NCBI GenBank assembly: GCA_934567355.1
Contig: CAKTJC010000002.1
Span: forward strand, 119,870-183,869
DNA from: an uncultured Oscillospiraceae bacterium
Lineage (GTDB): Bacteria > Bacillota > Clostridia > Oscillospirales > Oscillospiraceae
Direction of reading: 5' to 3'
Length of the DNA: 64,000 nt
Positions 53,057-60,762 of this stretch are shown here, piece after piece. Within the stretch, counting starts at the first letter, position 1; each line of letters starts with the position of its first letter. The position numbers were made by a program, and so were the translations under genes. Below the pieces are notes generated by a model, which was not told the DNA's origin, ran no database searches, and was given only the letters and a program-made list of their open reading frames with translations.

Positions 53057-53899
53057 TTACCCCTTGACGCCTCCGGCAGTCAGGCCGGAAACCATGTACT
53101 TCTGCACCCTGAAGAAGATCAGCAGCAGGGGCACGGATGTCAGAATGGATGCAGCGGTGAACATGGGCCAGCTGCGGCTGTAGTCATTGGATTGGAGTTG
53201 GTAGAGTCCCCCAGCCAGGGAATAGGTGCGGCTGTCCAGCAGGAAGGTGGTGGAGAACAGATATTCGTTCCACACCGTGATGAGCACCATCACGCAGGTG
53301 ACGACGATGGCGGGCTTGGCCAGGGGCAGCACGATCTTCAGGATCATTTGCAGATCCCCTGCGCCGTCAATTTTGGAGGCGTCCTCGATCTCCACCGGGA
53401 TGGTATCGAAATAGCCCTTCATATTCCAGATGGCGAACACGCACATGGAACCGGCGTAGATCAAAATCAGGCCGATGTGCCGGTTGAGCAGCCCCATGGT
53501 CTTCAGCACCCGGAACAGGGCAAACAGCGACAGCACCTGGGGAAAGGCATTGAGCTCCAGCAGCGCTTCCAGCAGTCCCCTGCGCCCCCGGAAGCGCCAG
53601 CGGGAGGCGGCATAGGCGGCGGGAACGGCGCAGAGCATGGAAACGAAGATCGTCCCCGCGCTCAGCAGCAGGGAATTTTTCATCCACAGCAGGAACGGCT
53701 GATCGAAAAGGATCGCCCGGTAATTTTCCAGCGTCGGATTCTCCGGCAGGAAGGAAAGATTGCCGGAAAGCGCCGCCCCCTTACCGCTGAAGGAGACGGA
53801 CAGCGCGTACAGAATCGGCACCAGCGCCACCAGGCACAGCAGAATGAAAATCAGATTGAGGGCAACGGCCTTTGCGGCTTGCTTTGTGTGACTGTGCAT
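53057..53899 (-). CDS. malG: maltodextrin ABC permease MalG-type
   Basis: Permease of about 280 residues with six membrane helices (roughly 14-35, 75-100, 109-130, 140-160, 190-215 and 245-265). The EAA loop, which contacts the ATPase, is Glu-Ile-Glu-Asp-Ala-Ser-Lys-Ile-Asp-Gly-Ala-Gly, followed by Ile-Val-Leu-Pro-Leu-Ala-Lys-Pro. It ends with the basic Gly-Leu-Thr-Ala-Gly-Gly-Val-Lys-Gly motif typical of MalG. ATG 53899 is preferred because GGAGG lies about eight bases upstream; GTG 53908 overlaps the malF stop and has no spacing. Confidence 0.92.
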   Translation of the reverse strand: MHSHTKQAAKAVALNLIFILLCLVALVPILYALSVSFSGKGAALSGNLSFLPENPTLENYRAILFDQPFLLWMKNSLLLSAGTIFVSMLCAVPAAYAASRWRFRGRRGLLEALLELNAFPQVLSLFALFRVLKTMGLLNRHIGLILIYAGSMCVFAIWNMKGYFDTIPVEIEDASKIDGAGDLQMILKIVLPLAKPAIVVTCVMVLITVWNEYLFSTTFLLDSRTYSLAGGLYQLQSNDYSRSWPMFTAASILTSVPLLLIFFRVQKYMVSGLTAGGVKG

Positions 53900-53904
53900 A
53901 TGCT

Positions 53905-54789
53905 TCACTCCTCCCGCAGGCTGCGGTTGGTCATCAGCGAGAAGAGAATAATGATGACAAACAGCAGCATGCTCACTGCGCTGGACAGGCCGTAGTTATT
54001 GGATACGAACGCATTCTGATGGGCGTAGGTAATGACGGTATTCAGGCTCGCCCCGGTCATGTAGCCCCGCTGCTGGGTGAGCAGATAGATGATGTCGAAT
54101 TGCTTGAAGGTGATGAAGGTGGTCATCACCGCCGCCGGGGCGACAATGGGCCAGATGGCAGGGACGGTGATCCGCCCCAGGCAGACCCAGAAGCCCGCGC
54201 CGTCCAGCCGGGCGCTTTCGTAGAGATTCCGGTCTACGCTCTGCAGCGCGCCGTCGATGGTGGAGATCATAAACGGCAGCGCCATCCACAGGTTCAGTGC
54301 CAGGCAGGAGCAGAAGGCAATGGTGTTGCTCCCCAGAAAATCCACCTTCCCGAAGCCCAGCATGGTCAGCAGCTTGTTGAGCACGCCAAACTCCGTGTTG
54401 AAAATGCCCACCCGCCACAGCAGGATGGAGATGTACGCCGGCATCGCCCAGGGCAGCATCAGCAGCGTCCTGTAAACCCGCCGCAGCCGCAGGGCAGGGG
54501 AGTTCAGCCCCAGGGCGATGAAAAAGCCGATACCGATCTGGAGCACCATGTTGATGACCGTCCATAAGATCGTCGTCCAAAGGGCGTTGAGGAAGCCGGA
54601 ATTGAATTTGAACAGCGCCCGGACGTAGTTGCCCAGGCCGATGATCTTGTAGTTGCTCCAGTGGTACAGGTTCATATTGGTCAGGGAAATATAGCCCGTA
54701 TATCCAATGGGGAACACAAGGACGATGGCAATGAGCAGCAGCGCGGGGAGGCAGTAAAACCACGGCTTCATTCGCAATTTCTGTGTCAT
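53905..54789 (-). CDS. malF: maltodextrin ABC permease MalF-type
   Basis: Permease of 294 residues with six helices. The EAA loop is Tyr-Glu-Ser-Ala-Arg-Leu-Asp-Gly-Ala-Gly-Phe, followed by Ile-Thr-Val-Pro-Ala-Ile-Trp-Pro. The large periplasmic loop of enterobacterial MalF is missing, as is usual in Gram-positive members. ATG 54789 follows AAGGAG. It lies between the binding protein and malG genes. No ATPase gene is present in this operon, so a shared MsmX/MsiK-type ATPase encoded elsewhere is expected to energise the transporter. Confidence 0.92.
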   Translation of the reverse strand: MTQKLRMKPWFYCLPALLLIAIVLVFPIGYTGYISLTNMNLYHWSNYKIIGLGNYVRALFKFNSGFLNALWTTILWTVINMVLQIGIGFFIALGLNSPALRLRRVYRTLLMLPWAMPAYISILLWRVGIFNTEFGVLNKLLTMLGFGKVDFLGSNTIAFCSCLALNLWMALPFMISTIDGALQSVDRNLYESARLDGAGFWVCLGRITVPAIWPIVAPAAVMTTFITFKQFDIIYLLTQQRGYMTGASLNTVITYAHQNAFVSNNYGLSSAVSMLLFVIIILFSLMTNRSLREE

Positions 54790-54859
54790 TGTGCGCTTTT
54801 CTCCTTGATAACAGCGGGGGAGCGGCAGAGTATGCCGCTCCCGGGGGAAAATGCCTCCT

Positions 54860-56086
54860 TTACTGCATGTCGGCAATGGCCTGCTCAGCAGCGGCCTGCG
54901 CTTCGGCAGCGGCTGTGGCTACATCCGCACCGTTCTTATTGACGTTTACCAGGAAGCTCTCGGCGGGACCCCACATCACGTTCATCTCGGGAATGTTGGG
55001 CATGGGCTGCGCGGTGGAGGCGGTCTTCTGGATGGCGGCGATCATCTGGTTGGCAGCAACCCCGTCGTCATAGGACTTGCTGTTGGCGGGAGCGCAGCCG
55101 GCGGACTTGGCCAGGGCAGTGCCCACCTCGGGGGCGGCCATGGCGGTGAGCACCTTGGCAATGGCATCCTTCTTGGTCTCCAGGGCGGTCTTCAGCACGC
55201 CTGCACCCTGCACGCCGGAGAAGGGAGCCATGCCGTTGCCGTTCGGCAGCTTGATGTCGGACAGGGAGGCAACGCCATAGTTGATGCCGGCGGCCTCAAT
55301 GCCGGAGGTCAGCCACGGACCGCCGATGATGGCAGCCGCCTTGCCCTCGTTGAACAGGGTGGTCACGGTGTTGTAGTCGCCGTCGGCCTGGAGCAGACCG
55401 AATTTCTTGTTGTATTCCACGGCCTCCATGGTCTTGGGGTCGTCAAAGCCGGGCTTGCCGTCCTCGCTGAGGACAAAGCCGCCGAAGCCGTTGATGAAGG
55501 GGGAGACGTTGTAGGCGTTGGTGTGCTGGTTGACTACGGCATAGGTGCCCGCATTCACATCGGTGTGGGCGGCCATGTAGTCGTACAGCTCTTCACTGGT
55601 GGCGGGGATGTCACCCTCCCACAGATCCTTGTTGTACAGGAATACCAGCGTCTCAAAGTACACGGGCAGCAGATACTGGGTGCCGCCCAGCTGTCCGGCC
55701 TTCACGGTCATGGGCAGCGCGTCGGCCAGCAGCGCGTCGGTGTCCAGAATGTCGGACAGGGGCGCCAGAATGTCCATGGCAACGAAGGTGCCCAGCACAT
55801 CGTGGGCGTAGAAGTACATGTCCGGACCGTTGGCGGCGTCGTTGCCGTAGAGCTTGAGCTGGTTGGGCATGTCGGTCTTCTTCTCGAAGCGGACGGTGAT
55901 GCCGTCGTCTGCCAGAGCGGCGTTGACCTGGTCGGCGATGGTCTGCATGATGGCCTCGCTGCCATCGTGCCAGATGGTCACGGTGGTGCCGTCATCCGCC
56001 TTGGCGGTGAGGGAGGATGCGGTGCACACGGCCAGCAGGCCGAAGCACAGCGCGAATGCCAGCAGCATGGAAATTACCTTTTTCAT
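54860..56086 (-). CDS. malE: maltodextrin substrate-binding protein MalE-type
   Basis: Extracellular solute-binding protein of 408 residues (family 1). The signal peptide (residues 1 to about 30) ends with Ala-Lys-Ala-Asp-Asp. A Cys lies within it, but Leu-Ala-Val-Cys is a poor lipobox since position -1 is Val. The mature part has the MalE-like Val-Thr-Ile-Trp-His start, Asp-Met-Tyr-Phe-Tyr-Ala-His-Asp and a Gly-Gly-Pro-Trp motif near 257. It may thus be secreted instead of lipid-anchored, unusual for a Gram-positive binding protein. It is the first gene of the mal operon. Confidence 0.92.
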   Translation of the reverse strand: MKKVISMLLAFALCFGLLAVCTASSLTAKADDGTTVTIWHDGSEAIMQTIADQVNAALADDGITVRFEKKTDMPNQLKLYGNDAANGPDMYFYAHDVLGTFVAMDILAPLSDILDTDALLADALPMTVKAGQLGGTQYLLPVYFETLVFLYNKDLWEGDIPATSEELYDYMAAHTDVNAGTYAVVNQHTNAYNVSPFINGFGGFVLSEDGKPGFDDPKTMEAVEYNKKFGLLQADGDYNTVTTLFNEGKAAAIIGGPWLTSGIEAAGINYGVASLSDIKLPNGNGMAPFSGVQGAGVLKTALETKKDAIAKVLTAMAAPEVGTALAKSAGCAPANSKSYDDGVAANQMIAAIQKTASTAQPMPNIPEMNVMWGPAESFLVNVNKNGADVATAAAEAQAAAEQAIADMQ

Positions 56087-56118
56087 TTTGTTGATCTCCT
56101 TTCAATTTTGAAAAATAG

Positions 56119-56132
56119 GAAAACGCTTTACG
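56119..56132 (-). promoter_or_regulatory. cre/LacI-type operator before malE
   Basis: On the minus strand CGTAAAGCGTTTTC, an imperfect palindrome with the central CG of LacI-family and CcpA (cre) sites. It lies in the malE leader, about 65 bases downstream of the malE -10 box, so repression by roadblock by the adjacent LacI-type regulator or by CcpA is plausible. Confidence 0.5.
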
Positions 56133-56160
56133 ATACTTCAGCTCAAAAATAAGTTTTATG

Positions 56161-56189
56161 TTGCAAATTTTTTCGGGCTGTTGTATAAT
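56161..56189 (+). promoter_or_regulatory. promoter of the lacI-type regulator
   Basis: TTGCAA (56161-56166), 17 bases, TATAAT (56184-56189). It is nested with the divergent malE promoter. Confidence 0.75.
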
Positions 56190-56197
56190 CTGATTGG

Positions 56198-56227
56198 ATT
56201 ATATCACAGGAATTTTGAAGCTGTCAA
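56198..56227 (-). promoter_or_regulatory. malE operon promoter
   Basis: Minus strand: TTGACA (56222-56227), 18 bases, TATAAT (56198-56203). Its -10 is only nine bases from the -10 of the divergent regulator promoter, so the two polymerases would compete. Confidence 0.8.
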
Positions 56228-56293
56228 TGAAATTTCTATCGTCTTTTCATCCAAATTAAGAAACCGTTTTCCGAAAAAAGAAGGGAGATTTTT

Positions 56294-57313
56294 ATGGCTT
56301 ATACCATCCAGGACGTGGCCGAAGAGGCCGGCGTTTCCCCGGCAACCGTCAGCAAGGTGCTCAATAATAAGATGTATGTTGCCCCCGCTACCCGGGAAAA
56401 GGTGCTGGCGGTGGTGAAGGCGATGGGTTATTCCCCCAACGTTTCGGCGGCGAACCTTGCCAAGCGGGCGACCCGGAACATTCTGTACGCTGACGGCTTC
56501 TGCAAGGGACTGCCCTTCCGCAATCCTCACATGTTCGATATCATCTGCGGCGCGGAGCACGAGCTCAGCCGCCGGGGGTACCACCTGACCCTGCTGAATC
56601 TGAACAGTACCGAAAAGAAGGTGGAACAGATTTTGGAGGATGCCATGGCCAGCCGCGGCGCCGACGGCATCATCCTCAACGGCTCCTACGTCACCCCCCA
56701 GATCGAGCGGCAGCTGCTGCAGCGGGATTTCCCCCAGATCTGCATCGGCAAGCCGGAATTCGATTCCATTCTCTCCTGGATCGATACCAACAATACCCTC
56801 TCTGCCAATATGGCGGTGGAGCACCTGCTGGCGGGAGGCTGCCGCCGCCTGGCCTATATGGGCGGCCAGCAGGGAGACACGATCTTCATGGATCGCTTAG
56901 CCGGCTTCCGCCTGGCGGCGCAGAAGAACGATCTGCAGATCCCGCCGGACTACGTCATCTATAACGAGCCGGACATCGATTCCATCTTCCGCTCCGCCAT
57001 GCATCTGCTGGAGCTGCCGGAACGACCGGACGGCATTGTGTGCACCAACAGCCTGATGACCGTGGGCACCATGCGCGCCATTGCCCGGAAGGGACTGGAA
57101 ATGCCCCGGGATATTTCCCTCATCGCCTTCGACGACTACCCCTATACGCCGCTGCTGTCCCCCAAGCCCACGGTCATCGAAATCGACCTGTTCAGCCTGG
57201 GCGTCCACGCCGGCAGCCAGCTCCTGCGCAAAATCAAAGACCCCGCCATGCTCATCCAAACCTACACCGCCCTCCCCCGCCTCCTCCAGCGGGGTACAAC
57301 CAGGGAAGGGTAA
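56294..57313 (+). CDS. LacI-family regulator (MalR-like)
   Basis: Repressor of 339 residues. The N-terminal helix-turn-helix (Thr-Ile-Gln-Asp-Val-Ala-Glu-Glu-Ala-Gly-Val-Ser-Pro-Ala-Thr-Val-Ser-Lys-Val-Leu-Asn) and hinge helix (Ala-Ala-Asn-Leu-Ala-Lys-Arg) are classic. The periplasmic-binding-protein-like effector domain fills about 60-335. Its divergent position relative to malE and the operator at 56119 make it the likely maltodextrin-responsive regulator of that operon. It is transcribed alone and followed by a bidirectional terminator. CcpA-type function is less likely given the local context. Confidence 0.93.
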   Translation: MAYTIQDVAEEAGVSPATVSKVLNNKMYVAPATREKVLAVVKAMGYSPNVSAANLAKRATRNILYADGFCKGLPFRNPHMFDIICGAEHELSRRGYHLTLLNLNSTEKKVEQILEDAMASRGADGIILNGSYVTPQIERQLLQRDFPQICIGKPEFDSILSWIDTNNTLSANMAVEHLLAGGCRRLAYMGGQQGDTIFMDRLAGFRLAAQKNDLQIPPDYVIYNEPDIDSIFRSAMHLLELPERPDGIVCTNSLMTVGTMRAIARKGLEMPRDISLIAFDDYPYTPLLSPKPTVIEIDLFSLGVHAGSQLLRKIKDPAMLIQTYTALPRLLQRGTTREG

Positions 57314-57316
57314 CAG

Positions 57317-57354
57317 AAAAAGCTCTGAGGGAAAAGATCCGCTCAGAGCTTTTT
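57317..57354. terminator. bidirectional terminator
   Basis: Perfect 13-base stem AAAAAGCTCTGAG (57317-57329) and complement (57342-57354), with A and T tracts at either side. It separates the LacI gene from the convergent zinc-ribbon cluster. Confidence 0.88.
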
Positions 57355-57367
57355 AAGTAACAGGTAA

Positions 57368-57820
57368 TTATTTCAGGAACCTAAGGGAACGGATGATCGG
57401 CGCTTCCTTTGCTTTGCCGGAGCAGACCTGGAAGAAGCAGATGATCCGCACCACCCCCAGAATCACGATGCACACAGCCCCCGCGATGGGAACTATGATC
57501 GTCCAGCTAAGAAGTACCATTACAAAGGCCAGCAGCGTATTCGTGATCGAGAGCTTCAGCGCCTGACGGCTGTGGAAGGCGGCGTATTTGGAATTCGGCG
57601 CGGCAAGGAGTGCAATCACGATTCCTACCATGCCCAGGATGTACGCGGCCATTGCCACGACTTTGTTGCTGGAAATATCCTCTGAATCAAATTCCGCTGT
57701 GTGGTCATAAATATCCGTATAGCGCGGCATGCCCGCGCCGCCGCTCACCGGTGTACCGCACTCGCCGCAGAACCCGGCGTCATCCGGGATGTGTGCACCG
57801 CAGTTTTTACAATATGCCAT
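57368..57820 (-). CDS. zinc-ribbon membrane protein (DUF4870-like)
   Basis: Protein of 150 residues. An N-terminal zinc ribbon (Cys4-x2-Cys7 and Cys18-x2-Cys21) is followed by a short linker and three hydrophobic helices (about 52-70, 88-112 and 113-135). The motif Lys-Tyr-Ala-Ala-Phe-His-Ser-Arg-Gln-Ala-Leu is typical of DUF4870 proteins. The zinc ribbon faces the cytoplasm if the positive-inside rule is applied. It is the last gene of the minus-strand kinase/phosphatase cluster, separated by 66 bases from the DUF4234 gene. The function is unknown. Confidence 0.85.
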   Translation of the reverse strand: MAYCKNCGAHIPDDAGFCGECGTPVSGGAGMPRYTDIYDHTAEFDSEDISSNKVVAMAAYILGMVGIVIALLAAPNSKYAAFHSRQALKLSITNTLLAFVMVLLSWTIIVPIAGAVCIVILGVVRIICFFQVCSGKAKEAPIIRSLRFLK

Positions 57821-57886
57821 ATGAGTTCTCCTTTTTTACGACCATCCGTGGAAACAGTGGCCGACTGATTTAATGAATTGAAAAGA

Positions 57887-58342
57887 TTAACCGTTCGTAT
57901 TGAAATCGGCGCACAGAAGATTCATGGCGTGCAGCAGCTTGTATTCATAAACCAGCGGCCCAATTACGATGAGGCTTCCGAGAATGCACCAACCCCAGAA
58001 GGTGCCGGCGCCGAAGCTGTAGGGGATACGGCGGCGCATCAGCTCATCGCCAATGCGGGCGCTGATTTTATGACTCCACACGAAGGGGGCAATGCCCAGA
58101 GTAAGCCAGGAGAAGATGAAGAGAATCAGGCAGTAGTGCATTGTGCGCTTTCCGTCATAACGGCTGGCGATGGTATTGATGTCGGAGCTGATGTTGGACA
58201 TTACAACAATCGGGTAAATCCCGAAGGTGATTAGCCCCAGAAGGATGCACTTGAGCAGACTGCGGTTGGTCTTGAGCTGTGCCACGGGAGCACGGTTGAC
58301 AGGAGCGCCGGTGTTCAGGTTGATGTTGTAGTTGTAGTCCAT
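57887..58342 (-). CDS. DUF4234 membrane protein
   Basis: Protein of 151 residues with the DUF4234 pattern Lys-Thr-Asn-Arg-Ser-Leu-Leu-Lys-x-Ile-Leu-Leu-Gly-Leu-Ile-Thr-Phe-Gly-Ile-Tyr, and three hydrophobic helices (about 28-50, 67-88 and 110-130). The N-terminus is rich in Asn and Tyr. DUF4234 proteins are small membrane proteins of unknown function, often found beside zinc-ribbon and DUF4870 proteins in Clostridia. It has its own promoter, so it may be regulated apart from the upstream cluster. Confidence 0.85.
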   Translation of the reverse strand: MDYNYNINLNTGAPVNRAPVAQLKTNRSLLKCILLGLITFGIYPIVVMSNISSDINTIASRYDGKRTMHYCLILFIFSWLTLGIAPFVWSHKISARIGDELMRRRIPYSFGAGTFWGWCILGSLIVIGPLVYEYKLLHAMNLLCADFNTNG

Positions 58343-58403
58343 TTCTTTAACCTCTCTTTTTGTTTTTTACTGTAGCGGGAAACCAATGCTACAGAATATT
58401 TTT

Positions 58404-58431
58404 ATTATACTACTCGTTCATAAAATGTCAA
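58404..58431 (-). promoter_or_regulatory. promoter of the DUF4234-zinc-ribbon pair
   Basis: Minus strand: TTGACA (58426-58431), 16 bases, TATAAT (58404-58409). The rest of the 197-base gap holds nothing I can name. Confidence 0.8.
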
Positions 58432-58539
58432 TATTTGCATTAAACATTTTAAGTCAAACGGATGTGTAGAAGCTGCTGTTACAAGCACTGCTACGGTAGA
58501 AAACTCTCGGTAGTAATGTAAGGCGAATGATTTAAGACA

Positions 58540-59736
58540 TTAGTGGCGGATTTTCAGCCTGGGTTTAGGAGCGCTTTCAGCTTCCTTGACCCGTCCCTCC
58601 ACATGCTCCTCCACGGTGAAATCTGGATTGATGTCAAGTCCCTTCACTCGGGGCACTTTTTCGGCGGATGCTGCGGGATCTGTGACACGGGGCGCGCTGT
58701 CTGCCGCTGCAGCGCAGGCGCGGCACAGCCTTTTACCGGAGGCGATGGGGGAACCGCATCGCTCGCAGTAAGCCGGCTTCATTCCTCCACCCACTACGGT
58801 GGTAGAGGTTTCGCCTGCGGAAGAAGGCTCCGGCCGCTTCCGGCCGCAGCGGGGACAGAACGCTGTAGTCACCCCCGTGTTGCCGCAGGCACAGTTCCAT
58901 GTGCCGTCTCCGGTGAGGATACTGCGGGGCGGCTCCCTCCTGGCGGCATAGCCGGGGGTGCTGCCGTAGCCCGAGTAACCCACGGGAGGCACCCTGCGCC
59001 GAGCCATGTCCGGCAGTGCCAACTGCAGTACGATGGAGGCAATCAACAGCACCATGCCGATGAAGGGGAAAATCTGCAAATGGATGAGCCTTGGATTGGT
59101 GATCCCCAGAAATTCCAGGCTCTGTGCCGCGTCCTTTGTATTCAGATTGACCAGAATTGTTAATACGGCAAAGAGAAGCAGCATCACTATGTATACTACA
59201 GTGTGCGCTATGCCCAGGGATCTCTGCCCTGACAGCTTCCGATAAAAGAAATAGCCTACTGCACCAACGCAGCCCAGCATCAACACGAGAAGCAGAATAC
59301 CCGCCGCAACTAGATAGATGGACGTATAGTTGAGAGACCGATCTGAATAGTCGTTCAATTTTTGCACAGCGCCGATCAGCCTCGCGGAATTCAGGCAGAC
59401 GAGCGAAAGCTCTACCGGCGACAGGCGATCGTCTTTAACGGCGCTTAAAATGTGGGTGATTGCGGATTTTGCAACCTTTGCCTGCTTCAATGTTTCGTCG
59501 TAGCTTGCCCCTGAGAGCAGAAAATCGGATATATTATTCAGCTCTGATAAGATATCGTCAATGTCAGCGCCGAGCGCATCTTCCAGAAGATCCCGCATTC
59601 CGATTTGCGTGCTGTCGGAAAAGAAACCGACACGAATCCACGGCAGAAAAAACATCAGCAGGCAGATTGCCGCTGCTGTCAGGGCAACAATTTTTTTGAT
59701 CAATTCGGTACTGTCATCTCTTGTATCAGGATACAT
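58540..59736 (-). CDS. membrane protein with two C-terminal zinc ribbons
   Basis: Protein of 398 residues. One N-terminal helix (about 14-34) is followed by a soluble extracytoplasmic segment of about 100 residues and a group of three helices (about 140-235). The cytoplasmic C-terminal half carries two zinc ribbons, Cys-Ala-Cys-Gly...Cys-Pro-Arg-Cys-Gly and Tyr-Cys-Glu-Arg-Cys-Gly...Cys-Arg-Ala-Cys, joined by low-complexity linkers and ending in a basic tail. No known family is recognised. The start at 59736 follows GGAGGAAG. It is downstream of the phosphatase gene in the same cluster. Confidence 0.8.
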   Translation of the reverse strand: MYPDTRDDSTELIKKIVALTAAAICLLMFFLPWIRVGFFSDSTQIGMRDLLEDALGADIDDILSELNNISDFLLSGASYDETLKQAKVAKSAITHILSAVKDDRLSPVELSLVCLNSARLIGAVQKLNDYSDRSLNYTSIYLVAAGILLLVLMLGCVGAVGYFFYRKLSGQRSLGIAHTVVYIVMLLLFAVLTILVNLNTKDAAQSLEFLGITNPRLIHLQIFPFIGMVLLIASIVLQLALPDMARRRVPPVGYSGYGSTPGYAARREPPRSILTGDGTWNCACGNTGVTTAFCPRCGRKRPEPSSAGETSTTVVGGGMKPAYCERCGSPIASGKRLCRACAAAADSAPRVTDPAASAEKVPRVKGLDINPDFTVEEHVEGRVKEAESAPKPRLKIRH

Positions 59737-59784
59737 TTCTCTTCCTCCAAACATGCCGTGATTTGAGTTTGCCCCGTGGAGATG

Positions 59785-60762
59785 CTAGATCTTTGCATCC
59801 TCGGGCAGAAGCCGGTAGTAGTTTGCGCGGTATTGATTCCAGACCGTTTCCCGCTGCTCCGGCGGCGCGTCTTTCAGCCCGGAGATATTCATCTGCAATA
59901 GTGCCCGGTAGCGGGGCGCAAGGCTGGATTGCAGATCGGCGAAGCAGCCGTAGCCAAAGGATGCGCCCACCAGTGTGAAGTCGTCGCCGGCGACTTTTTC
60001 CAGTTGGTTGGCGAGGCTCGTTTCAAAATCGGAAACGCTTTTTTCCTTCAGCAGACATTGCAGCAAAAGCAGCTCGAATTCCATGGGCGAAGGAATGTAG
60101 CCGAAGCAGCCGTCTGTGGCGGCAAACACGATAAAGGGTTTTTGGCAAATGAACCGAGCGGCGTGCAGCTCAAAGGGCTTCCCTGCTGAAATAAGGTTGG
60201 TAAGCACTCCGTCGTTGGAAAGGTTTTCATAGGCGTCCAGACCATCCAGATCGTCTTGGGTCAACTGGGCCAGACCGTCACCGTTGAGCAGGTAGACCCG
60301 GGAATCCCCGGCCCAGAAACAGTCCAGAGAAACCGCTGCCGGACGGCAAACGCAGTGCGCTACCGCGGCTGTGGTGGGGAATTCCTTGGCGATGGAGCCC
60401 CGAAGCTTGGTTTCTGCCTGCTGGCCGCTGTGCGCCTTACAGACGGATAGCCCTTTGGCAATATAGGACTTTATGGCCTCAGCGTTGTCCTCCAGACGGT
60501 CGGAGACCGTGCCGTTTTCAAACCAGGCCTGCACCGTGCCGGCTACCGCCCGCGCGCCGATGTAGGCACCGGTTTTGCCTCGGTAGGCGGGATATTGCTT
60601 CGCACCGGCGCCGCCGCACCCATCGAAGACACCCAAAATCAGGCCGTCTTCGCAGATGCTGTAGCAATCGCTGTCCTCTCCGTGCTGGGGTACTTTTTCT
60701 TTGGCAATATGAAAAAAGCAATCCAGCTTGGAAAAAATAGGAGCGTTTCTGGACTGCGTCAT
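59785..60762 (-). CDS. PP2C-family serine/threonine phosphatase
   Basis: PP2C-like metal-dependent phosphatase of 325 residues, no membrane helix. Metal-binding motifs are in order: Gly-Glu-Asp30, Gly-Val-Phe-Asp47-Gly-Cys-Gly-Gly, Phe-Trp-Ala-Gly-Asp-Ser-Arg-Val-Tyr, Ala-Thr-Asp-Gly-Cys-Phe and Asp-Asp-Phe-Thr-Leu-Val. The second motif is Asp-Gly-Cys-Gly instead of Asp-Gly-His/Met-Gly. It would reverse phosphorylation by the kinase at 62122. Its ATG overlaps the stop of the upstream zinc-ribbon gene (ATGA), showing tight coupling in the operon. The natural substrate is unknown. Confidence 0.92.
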   Translation of the reverse strand: MTQSRNAPIFSKLDCFFHIAKEKVPQHGEDSDCYSICEDGLILGVFDGCGGAGAKQYPAYRGKTGAYIGARAVAGTVQAWFENGTVSDRLEDNAEAIKSYIAKGLSVCKAHSGQQAETKLRGSIAKEFPTTAAVAHCVCRPAAVSLDCFWAGDSRVYLLNGDGLAQLTQDDLDGLDAYENLSNDGVLTNLISAGKPFELHAARFICQKPFIVFAATDGCFGYIPSPMEFELLLLQCLLKEKSVSDFETSLANQLEKVAGDDFTLVGASFGYGCFADLQSSLAPRYRALLQMNISGLKDAPPEQRETVWNQYRANYYRLLPEDAKI

